NCBI GenBank assembly: GCA_029706075.1
Contig: JAINUG010000005.1
Coordinates: 4,825,001-4,889,000, forward strand
Direction of reading: 5' to 3'
From: Aldrovandia affinis
Lineage: Eukaryota; Chordata; Actinopteri; Notacanthiformes; Halosauridae
DNA length: 64,000 nt
A program made the position numbers and the translations under genes. Shown one piece after another: positions 57,524 to 64,000 of the stretch (position 1 is its first letter; each line of letters opens with the position of its first letter). Below the pieces are notes generated by a model. That model had not been told where the DNA came from. It saw only the letters and a list, made by a program, of their open reading frames with translations, and ran no database searches.

Positions 57524-60273
57524 GGTGCGTGCGTGTTTCGTTTTCTGTGCGTTTAAGCTGATGTCTTTGCACGTGTGTGTCCTAGCTGCGGGAAGACTTT
57601 GACCAGGGGACCGATGTCCTTCTGGATGAGGAGCAAAGTGTTCACGACGTGGCCGCCCTGCTGAAAGAGTTCCTGAGGGACATGCCAGACCCCCTGCTGC
57701 CCCGCGAGCTGTACTCCGCCTTCCTGCATGCCAACTGTACCGTTTCTTTTTACTTCACTTGCCTTATTTATACCTGTATTGTCATCTTTATTATTCGGTC
57801 TACATCACCATCATCAGTGTCACTTTTAAAGTTATCATAAACGAGCAGAGTTCTGATGAGTTAAAGATTCAGAACTGTCCGCCTGCCTGTAACTCCTCCC
57901 ACTGCTCTGTCCTGTGCCGCAGCCCTGAGGGGGGAGGATCAGCTCACCTACCTGCAGCAGCTACTCCACCTGCTGCCACCCTGCAACTGTGACACTCTGC
58001 TCCGGTTGCTGGCACTGCTGCACACTGTGCAGAGCCACGCCCAAGACGACACCGGCGCCGACAACCAGGAGGTCAGTCTCAACCTTCAACACCTGCATGG
58101 AAGCGCCTCCTTTTATTTAACGCCTTTGTGTCATGCAGAACTTTATAGAGCTTTCACAGAGCACCCGAAGGCTGTTCACCGACAGATCATTTGGTGTTTA
58201 CAAACTTTTTGTTGGAAAGTCAAGCATTTAAAACGGGAAAGTACTTGATTGCGTATGCAAAAGCATGCCTTATCTAGGCTGATTTCAAAACGATTGGTCT
58301 CTCCAACCAAACACTTAATTACTGGGTTTTATTTTCTCTTAGAGCCGTCCAATGTAATCGAGTAAATAAGAGGAAGAGGTGGTTAAACTATATTTTCTAC
58401 ACTGTTTATTGTATATATGTTATTTTCTTATAGATGTCCATAAATGGTAAATATATGGTTTGTGTGGCAGTATGTGTGGCTTTTGTATGGCTCACTCACC
58501 CTGTACTCAAGGTATTTAGATATGCCAGGCTTTCTGAGTGCTGTTATATACTATAAATCTTCATTGTGCTGTCATCAGGCATGGCAGAACCCCAGGGAAA
58601 TCTTGACCATCATTTCCTCACTGCCAGATGTTCCTAACATATGAGAATGAATGCCATCCCTTGGTTACCCCCTCCTTGCACATGCTTATCCCACTCTTTT
58701 GCCTGGCAAAACTTTTCTCTGGCAGATCCCAGGGAACAAGATGACAGCGGGCAACTTGGCGGTGATCTTCGGGCCCAACCTGCTTCAGCGGGAGCGCAGT
58801 ACAGAGAAAGAGCTGAGCTCACAGGCCATGGGCATCGAGGACAGTGCCGCTATCATCTCCGTCACGCTGCTGCTGGTCCAGAACCACAAGCACCTATTCA
58901 CGGTGAGGGAGGAAGAGGGAAGGAGATTGTGTGTGTGTGTATGAGAGAGAGCAAGAAAGATGATCGTTTTCACCATTCTCACGTTCCGCTTATTGCCAGG
59001 TTTCGGCAGAGCTCCAGCAGGAAGTGCTAATGAGCCTTATTCAGACCGACCCCGACATCATCGATTACCTCCTGCGAAGGAAACTCAGGTGCCACTGTTT
59101 TTTTCACAGTGCATAGCAACAGGATCGGCAAGGGTGTACGTCTGTATGTGTTTGCGTTTGGTGTACAGTACCCTACAATATTATTCACACCAAATGAGCA
59201 AAGAATTCTGTATAAAATAAACAATACAGGTAATCTGCTATATTGTATGCTCAAAATAATTATGCTTAAAAAGATATGTCTGTTATTAGTACTTTGTGCA
59301 CCATTCCCTCGCAAGGATAACACTAATGAGTCATCTTATATAGTGTTTTATGAGATTGGGAGAGATATTTGACCATTTCTCCATACAGAATCTTTCAAGA
59401 TCCTTCAGTCTGCAATTGTGGACTGTCCCCCCTTCAATTAAAACCACAAATTTGTGATCGGGTTCAAGTCTGGAGACTGAGATGGCCATTGCCAAACAAT
59501 AATTTTGTGGTCCACCCCCCTCCATAGTGGCAGTCCCCTGACCACTGAAGCAGATGCAGGGGGTAAGCAGGACACAAAGGCTTCACTGGACTCAGTATGG
59601 CATTCCAGCGGGGGCCTGTCGCCCCTAGAGGCCCCCACCTCGCTGTTCCCGGAGACCCAGGAGGATGGCAGCCTGTCCAGTGAGGTGTTCCTCAACGTAC
59701 TACGGCTTAACCAGAATGGGAGGCGTGAGTTATAGCTTAATGTGGGGAGGGTCTGTCTATTTTTAGGTCTATCTTTGACCATTTACTACTGCTGGCAGCC
59801 AATGGTTACTGGGAGCACGCACACACACACACACACACACGCACACATGCTAATTTTCATAATAATCATAACAAAAATGTGATTCATATCCATTTACTAT
59901 CCATGTACTTCTGATGACCTTCCAAGGTCATCTGTGTTGATCTGCTGCGTGCTGGTCTGTTTGCCCAGGGTCCCCTGACGATGCGCCAAGAAAGTCCATT
60001 GGCCACATCAGGCACTTCCACTCCCACCACGACCTGCTGAGCCTGGTTCAGCCCACGCCCTGCGAGGACAGGAACACCCAGGACAGACCAGCACCCAAAG
60101 GGGGGCAGACCTGCGAGGGGGGGAGTCACAACCCCAGTGCATCACAGACTCAGACCCCTGGGGACAACAGCGTATGGGTGAGGCAGAGCAGCACAGAGGA
60201 GGATAAATCTCAGCCCACAAACTTCTGGGACTTTTTCACCGGAACGGTTACCGGCTCAGAAACCATTGTATGA
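48334..60273 (+). CDS. arhgap36: Rho GTPase-activating protein, ARHGAP6/36 group, probably ARHGAP36
   Basis: Eleven joined exons: 48334-48490, 51214-51282, 53395-53669, 56802-57000, 57266-57321, 57586-57736, 57923-58071, 58726-58902, 59000-59088, 59528-59724, 59969-60273. They stay in frame for 607 residues to TGA. Order: [17 protein letters not shown] (residues 14-30), basic [34 protein letters not shown] (about 80), SVDSISDL (about 172), then the RhoGAP domain from about [12 protein letters not shown] (212) to 411, with arginine finger GIFRVG (Arg242), [21 protein letters not shown], and [19 protein letters not shown] 196-residue tail ends FWDFFTG and ETIV, a class I PDZ-ligand-like end. 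The short tail, LLPRELY and MGIEDSA favour ARHGAP36 over the longer ARHGAP6. RhoGAPs speed GTP hydrolysis on Rho proteins; mammalian ARHGAP36 instead inhibits PKA and activates Hedgehog output. The N-terminal exon is not certain. Family call about 0.97, paralogue about 0.65. Confidence 0.9.
48491..51213. other. RhoGAP intron 1 (visible numbering)
   Basis: About 2.7 kb, with an (AT)n run near 48898-48914. No repeat or exon recognised; AT-rich in its second half. Confidence 0.6.
51214..51282 (+). CDS. arhgap36: RhoGAP exon 2
   Basis: A small 69-nt exon after CCCCCCCAG, with donor GTAAGA at 51283. It encodes [20 protein letters not shown] and KER, a strongly basic segment matching the KKSLRKKLDSLGKEK region of ARHGAP6. 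A (CT)n microsatellite starts 18 bases after the donor. Confidence 0.92.
51301..51358. repeat. (CT)n microsatellite in RhoGAP intron 2
   Basis: About 58 bases of CT units, beginning 18 bases downstream of a 5' splice site. Confidence 0.95.
51654..52209 (+). mobile_element. Tc1 derivative with terminal inverted repeats
   Basis: The left end CAGGTAGTGGCCAAAAAGGT and the right end, inverse CAGCTAGTGACCAAAGAGGT, form about 28-base inverted repeats flanked by TA on both sides (51652-51653, 52210-52211). Near 51825-51870 a plus-strand frame reads [17 protein letters not shown], matching the helix-turn-helix part of a Tc1 transposase. The catalytic part is deleted. A 29-base-armed hairpin is nested inside (separate entry). 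Confidence 0.85.
51924..51985. repeat. 29-bp-armed hairpin nested in the Tc1 derivative
   Basis: The left arm, TTTATGCTTTATGCGACAAG with flanks (51924-51952), is matched in inverted form by the right arm at 51957-51985 with three mismatches and a 4-base loop ACAC. It could be a tiny MITE inserted into the Tc1 derivative. No target duplication can be defined with confidence. Confidence 0.85.
52212..53394. other. RhoGAP intron 2, distal part
   Basis: No further element recognised after the Tc1 derivative. Confidence 0.6.
53395..53669 (+). CDS. arhgap36: RhoGAP exon 3
   Basis: The acceptor CACCCCAG ends at 53394 (an AG two bases later would break the frame) and the donor GTAGGG starts at 53670. 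It encodes [20 protein letters not shown], the family pre-GAP motif, then a variable Ser/Thr-rich linker with [20 protein letters not shown], ending SRAQRR on a complete codon. Confidence 0.93.
53725..53850 (-). mobile_element. Family S SINE, partial copy
   Basis: Contains CTCCCAATTTAGTAGTCAAT (about 53768-53787) preceded by a T-rich start, as in the copies at 6862 and 47784. The middle and head are replaced by unrelated sequence. Confidence 0.55.
53851..54319. other. RhoGAP intron 3, proximal part
   Basis: Nothing recognised. Confidence 0.5.
54320..54600 (-). mobile_element. Tc1/mariner transposase fragment
   Basis: Minus-strand translation of 54326-54589 includes [20 protein letters not shown] and [13 protein letters not shown], the central Tc1 segment that lies between the WSDE and QQDNDPKHT motifs, ending near [11 protein letters not shown] (a decayed QQDN-D-KHT). 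The catalytic residues are not all present. It is a dead fragment. Confidence 0.8.
54601..56801. other. RhoGAP intron 3, distal part
   Basis: AT-rich. The minus-strand frame at 55795-56055 ([19 protein letters not shown]) looks as if it could come from an old DNA transposon, but I cannot assign it. An (AC)n stretch lies at 55426-55440. Confidence 0.4.
56802..57000 (+). CDS. arhgap36: RhoGAP exon 4 (start of GAP domain)
   Basis: The acceptor CCTTGCAG ends at 56801 and the donor GTGAGT starts at 57001. It encodes [20 protein letters not shown], then [19 protein letters not shown] and [14 protein letters not shown]-type sequence opens the RhoGAP fold in ARHGAP6/36 proteins. Confidence 0.95.
57266..57321 (+). 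CDS. arhgap36: RhoGAP exon 5 (arginine finger)
   Basis: A 56-nt exon between TTGCTTCAG and GTGAGC. It encodes [19 protein letters not shown]. The Arg in GIFRVG is the catalytic arginine finger of RhoGAPs, so this fish protein keeps the residue needed for GAP activity. Confidence 0.95.
57465..57519. repeat. (GT)n microsatellite in RhoGAP intron 5
   Basis: About 27 GT units within a 264-nt intron, some 66 bases before the next acceptor. Confidence 0.97.
57586..57736 (+). CDS. arhgap36: RhoGAP exon 6
   Basis: The acceptor GTGTCCTAG ends at 57585 and the donor GTACCG starts at 57737. It encodes [20 protein letters not shown], then [20 protein letters not shown] and [10 protein letters not shown]. 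The [14 protein letters not shown] helix-loop is a core RhoGAP motif, and its Lys and Arg contact the GTPase or the finger loop in known structures. Confidence 0.95.
57923..58071 (+). CDS. arhgap36: RhoGAP exon 7
   Basis: The acceptor TGTGCCGCAG ends at 57922 and the donor GTCAGT starts at 58072. It encodes [20 protein letters not shown], then [19 protein letters not shown], ending in [12 protein letters not shown] is the family version of the LP..N...L RhoGAP motif. Confidence 0.94.
58072..58725. other. RhoGAP intron 7
   Basis: A 654-nt intron, no other feature recognised. Confidence 0.7.
58726..58902 (+). CDS. arhgap36: RhoGAP exon 8 (end of GAP domain)
   Basis: The acceptor TCTGGCAG ends at 58725 and the donor GTGAGG starts at 58903. 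It encodes [20 protein letters not shown], then [20 protein letters not shown], and ends HKHLFT. N-LA-FGPNLL carries the conserved Asn that binds the GTPase. Confidence 0.95.
59000..59088 (+). CDS. arhgap36: RhoGAP exon 9
   Basis: The acceptor TATTGCCAG ends at 58999 and the donor GTGCCA starts at 59089. It encodes [20 protein letters not shown] then IDYLLRRKL, matching the post-GAP helix of ARHGAP6 (LISLLETDPDVVDYLLRRK). Confidence 0.92.
59166..59515 (-). mobile_element. Tc1 3' fragment abutting RhoGAP exon 10
   Basis: The plus-strand left end, TA then CAGTACCCTACAATATTATT, is a Tc1-type terminus. Minus-strand translation gives [18 protein letters not shown] (third catalytic region, with the usual IEN changed to ITN), then in another frame [20 protein letters not shown]. 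The element is cut off near 59515, where host sequence resumes 12 bases before the splice acceptor of exon 10. The N-terminal two-thirds of the transposase is missing. Confidence 0.88.
59528..59724 (+). CDS. arhgap36: RhoGAP exon 10
   Basis: The acceptor CCCCCCTCCATAG ends at 59527 and the donor GTGAGT starts at 59725. It encodes [20 protein letters not shown], then [20 protein letters not shown], and ends RLNQNG. This corresponds to the Ser-rich region after the GAP domain in ARHGAP6-like proteins. Codon use is GC-rich, unlike the transposon fragment next to it. Confidence 0.88.
59818..59848. repeat. (AC)n microsatellite in RhoGAP intron 10
   Basis: About 30 bases of AC units. Confidence 0.95.
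59969..60273 (+). CDS. arhgap36: RhoGAP last coding exon with stop
   Basis: The acceptor TTTGCCCAG ends at 59968. It encodes [30 protein letters not shown], then a low-complexity linker, and ends [20 protein letters not shown] plus Val, with TGA at 60271-60273. ETIV fits a class I PDZ ligand. A good internal donor (TGG then GTGAGG, near 60175) could skip the last 31 codons, relevant to the candidate exon at 60535. Confidence 0.9.
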
Positions 60274-60534
60274 CCTAGCATGTAATGCTGCAAGTGAGAC
60301 ACTTTGGACTGTATGCCCAACCCCCCAATTCACGGACACACACAAAGCCACACAGCCACAAACACACGCGTACACATGCACAAACATACACACACACACA
60401 CAATCATAAATCAACGGCTAATACAAAATATTACGAAGTCATGTAATTATGGTTACAGCGGAGCTTTTCTCTTTTAATCATAGACCTGCACTGGTTCCTG
60501 TCGCTTGTTGTTTTTATGTTGTTGTCTCCTGCAG
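60274..60534 (+). other. Probable RhoGAP 3' UTR start, CA-rich
   Basis: A CA-rich stretch at about 60335-60405 lies shortly after the stop. No polyadenylation signal within 250 bases; AATAAA occurs at 60981-60986. Confidence 0.5.
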
Positions 60535-60621
60535 TTCAAGCTAATGTCGAAGTGCTCCTTCAAAAGACTTGCTGATCATGTTGTGATTAATTACAATGGG
60601 AAACCTGAGAGTTATGTGCTG
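60535..60621 (+). CDS. Candidate extra exon, unassigned
   Basis: An 87-nt segment that stays open and is bounded by a strong acceptor (TTGTCTCCTGCAG) and a strong donor (GTAAGC). It encodes FKLMSKCSFKRLADHVVINY followed by NGKPESYVL, 29 codons, phase 0 at both sides. It would fit in frame after the cryptic phase-0 donor inside the last RhoGAP exon. I do not recognise the peptide. It could be an alternative 3' exon, an exon of another transcript, or chance. Confidence 0.35.
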
Positions 60622-62693
60622 GTAAGCTTAACTCCTTAAGCTATAGATGACATACAGGTACAAGACACTGACAGATTTTTGTTAAGGAGAGGAGAAAAGC
60701 ATTAACCATGCACAAGACAGAAAAAAACTGAATGGCAAGAATGATCAATTGGAGTTTAGGTGGTTTAGAGAGAAAATCTCTCCCTTTCGCTCCATTTTTT
60801 TGTCATACCACACTAACCCGCCACTAAATCCACTTTTAAGGCAGCTGCCAGAAGCCATGTCTTCTGTAATTTTCACTTTAAAAGCAAGACCCAAGACTTC
60901 ATGAACTCTTCATTCTCTGAACACACATTCCAAAAATCTATTTTTTCTTGTTAAATAATCACAGAATGGGAAGCTAAGGAAATAAAATTGTTTTAACAAC
61001 ATTTGGTTTGGAAACGTGTTTTTTTTAATGATTAAATAGATGTTGAGGACCATATCATTTTGGGCAGTATATTTATTGTTGTAATATATCTTCCCTCAAG
61101 GGGGAGACATATACCACATAATAGTACACTAATAATGGGCGTGTATTCTACAGAGTCTAAGCCAGGAATGAAAAGGTCGAGAATTCCTGATAACATTAAG
61201 GTTGAATACGTGCCAATGGCATTTAGCTAGCAAGATAGCTTGATACTATTCGCCACATATATTAACTACTGGGTAAAACTAAATCATGACTATGAGGAAA
61301 TTATTTAGCAATTGTATACTTTCCCAATACGTGCTGTTGGCTAGATTGTATTAGCCAATTTCCCTACAATGTTGAAAACGATTCATCCATTCACACAGGT
61401 TACGGCGTACGGATGATAGCTCCAGCGGTTTTTAAATAGCATTAGCAACAAATTTGCATTAAGAGCTGCATTCAAATAAATGACAATCTGTAGCTATGTT
61501 GCAGGCTACCTTTGTTTTCTTGCATTTGAGCATGCTACATTCATTTCCTGCAAGCCCATAGGTGTTCTGTCAAGGGTGGTTAAACTACGTTGTAAAATGG
61601 TATTTCTAAGAATATGACGACGTAGCATATCGTTGACATTTCCCAATGAAAAACATATTCTGCTCGAAGGTACCGCGGGGTGAGAGGCTTCAACTTGAAA
61701 TATAAACAATAGGTTCACACAAGTATTCAAATCAATATTTTTCGTTGTGGTTTCCACACATTTATAGACATATCTTTTTTCATGTAAATATATTAACATG
61801 CAAGACATCATGTGAAGCACATTAAACATGGAACAGAAATAGATTCGAATGTATTTTTTAAACATATGGGGGGGAAAATACAGTACATGTATGTGGAGGA
61901 TATATAGAACACTGAAAATATTATAGATTTTTAGAAAAAACTAAATCGTTTTTTAAATGTGTGGAAGCCCTGACTCTGGCTCTGGTTTTGGCACCTTCCT
62001 TAAGTACAAAACAAACTGAAGCATGCAATGAGGTGTGTTTTTGTAATAAGTACAGCCAATAAATCAGTTTGTTCCTAACACAATGTAAATAAAATCAGAC
62101 AAATATTTACTTGTAAAGGTTTCATTTATGAACCCAAGTTCAAGTAGTATTGATGTTGACTTGAGGTCAGGTAAGGGAGAGTCGTCTTCCTGTATGTCAG
62201 TAGCTCCCCACTGGTTCCTTCAACAGTCATCCCCACAGCCTGGACGGATGTAACTTTCAGCAGTAGCTAGAGGAAACGCAGTGGTGACAAAACCCAACCC
62301 AATCCAATGTGAGATATCCTTTCTGTATCCAGAAAACAAGAGGATCAAACAAATATAGCTGTACTGTAAACAAATACTTTAGGGAGCCGACTTGTGTATC
62401 AGTGACACAGATGTCAGAGGGCCAGTCTGACTTCCTGCAGGGCGTCGGGATGATGTCCCTGTCCAGTTCAGATGGCCATTCTGGGAGGAGGGGAGTGTTT
62501 GTTGTTTTAGTGCATTCCAGCTTAATGACCCAACAGTTGGAACTGCCCAATTTCAAAGGCCATGAATGACGTTAGGAGGTTGGAAAGAACTAACTATTTA
62601 GTCTTCAAGCTGGGACACAAATACATTGAATGTACAAGTCTTGTTCTCTACCTTATCTGGAGTCCAAGAGAACAAACTTCCTTTTATGTGGAA
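60622..62693. other. No gene seen
   Basis: AT-rich. The minus-strand frame at 61506-61865 (119 codons) has no recognised domain. AATAAA motifs occur at 60981 and near 62048 and 62086. Confidence 0.4.
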
Positions 62694-62880
62694 CTGCTAT
62701 TAAGAACATAAGACTATATAATGACAAGAAGGCTGTTTGGCCCATCTAGGCTTGTCATATACTAGTCTAAAGAATATCCAGTACTGCATCAAGCCTGGAC
62801 TTGAATACCCCAAGTGTTTCTGCCCCCACTACATGACACTGCAAGCTGCTCCACAGATTGACAACTCTCTTCAAAAATTT
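62694..62880 (+). mobile_element. Old interspersed repeat
   Basis: AAGAACATAAGACTATATAA, then AAGGCTGTTTGGCCCATCTA, followed by a CCCCCACTACATGACACTGC-like segment, resembles an ancient repeat common in non-teleost and early-branching ray-finned fishes whose consensus has ACATAAGA followed by GGCCATTCGGCCCATC. I cannot name the family with certainty, and the copy is considerably diverged. Confidence 0.45.
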
Positions 62881-64000
62881 GAACATTAAGAGCAACTCTT
62901 ATGCTGCTTATCTGCCTGGATTCTTCTCAGCTACAACCACTAAAACGAATGAGAATTGTGAGTAATTACATTTAATAAATGCACAGCAATATTGCAACAA
63001 CCTAACAATAGCCCTTTCTTAGAAATCAGTCAAATTATTTCAGATACCTAGAAATTCTCAGCTCAGCTATGCTTTCATGCCTTTTGTTCTGACTGCAACA
63101 GGCAGTTAAATTAAACAATTAAATAATAATTGGACAGAATTAATATTCCACACAGAAAGAAAGCAAAAACTGCATTATTTTTTTACCTATAGTTGTTCTT
63201 ATTTATTGGATACAGGCTAGAATCCATTCACATTCTCAACCATCACATCAAACTGCATCCCACGATTCCACCTACACCCCCTCCTTCACATAGGAATTTT
63301 CTGCTGTTTTACAATTAATAAGTCTTATCAAAAAAGTGCACTTTTTTACTTTATGCAATCAATAATATAACCATCTTACAAGGTTTTGAGAGGGAAGAAA
63401 CAAACAAAAGAAAAAAAAAAGAAAAAGAAAAAAACAAACACAAAACTGCTCATGGTTTCACTGTGCATTGACTTTTCTTTCTATTACAGCACTGCAGGCG
63501 AACAATTTAAGGACATTCCATGACTCACAAATGTAATTAACCATATTGTGTGCACATTTCTGGTTATTCTAAGCAAGCAAAATCCCCAAATAAGATCTTT
63601 ACATTTACAAATGTTGTCTCTTAGCATCTATACACCCTCTCCCTCCTATTAAACCAGTACGTTGGTGGCCTACATAAGACTGGTAGACTAGGAATAATAA
63701 TCATAATAATTATAATAGAACATCAAGGAAAATAAAAAGAACAGCTATACGTATGCTTTAATAAAAAAATGTAAAAGACCCAACACGTTTAACATGCCCC
63801 CCTCCTTCCTTCATCCGATTCAACTCCAGTTAGCTCTAGTTTTGGAGGTACGTTAGTTTTAGAGATTTTAGAGGAAATAAGAGAATACATAGCAGGTCAG
63901 TTGCAGATCCACCTCACCCCCCAAAAGAAACGGTGCACTGGCTTGAATGCATGACTGTGATGTATACATGTGGGTGCTTAGCTTTAACACTTCATTTCAC
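62881..64000. other. No gene seen
   Basis: AT-rich, including an A-rich stretch at about 63405-63440. No exon, RNA gene or assigned repeat. Confidence 0.4.

Noticed and set aside
61506-61865. 119-codon minus-strand open frame
   Set aside because: No domain recognised and AT-rich N-terminal half. The part after an AG could be read as an exon but lacks any known similarity.

Overview
The window looks like nuclear DNA of a ray-finned fish, probably a teleost. Two split genes with canonical GT-AG introns sit in AT-rich sequence carrying typical fish repeats: decayed Tc1/mariner transposons of several families, hAT-type miniature elements with 8-bp target duplications, tRNA-derived SINEs, L2-like LINE ends, and many (GT)n, (CT)n and (AT)n microsatellites. 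No prokaryotic, phage, CRISPR, rRNA or functional tRNA feature was seen, and no retrovirus or LTR element was recognised. The species cannot be named.

Layout. Positions 1-11573 hold no recognisable coding exon and are best read as intron 1 of the first gene, since that gene enters the window at its second coding exon; they carry a hAT MITE, Tc1, LINE and SINE copies. Positions 11574-21819 hold seven plus-strand exons of a Nance-Horan-syndrome (NHS) family gene, best matched to nhsl2 (1127 residues visible, first exon outside the window). A 3' UTR follows 21819. Positions of about 22-48 kb lack convincing genes and hold scattered repeats. Positions 48334-60273 hold eleven plus-strand exons of a RhoGAP of the ARHGAP6/ARHGAP36 group, most likely arhgap36 (607 residues visible to the stop). 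A possible extra 87-nt exon lies at 60535-60621. The rest, to 64000, is AT-rich with one old interspersed repeat.

The two genes lie in the same orientation about 26.5 kb apart. NHS-family proteins act on actin remodelling through a WAVE-like N-terminal domain, and ARHGAP6/36 proteins act at the Rho GTPase-actin or Hedgehog/PKA interface. A functional link between these neighbours is only suggestive. All exon boundaries were read by hand from reading frame, splice sites and remembered family motifs; no alignment was run.

No clearly new biological system was found. The observations most worth checking are a truncated Tc1 ending about 12 bases before a RhoGAP exon, the unassigned candidate exon after the RhoGAP stop, a retained arginine finger in a probable arhgap36, a perfect RFX-type palindrome in an nhsl2 intron, a same-strand family of tRNA-derived SINEs (one with an 18-bp target duplication), and a 29-base-armed hairpin nested in a Tc1 derivative.
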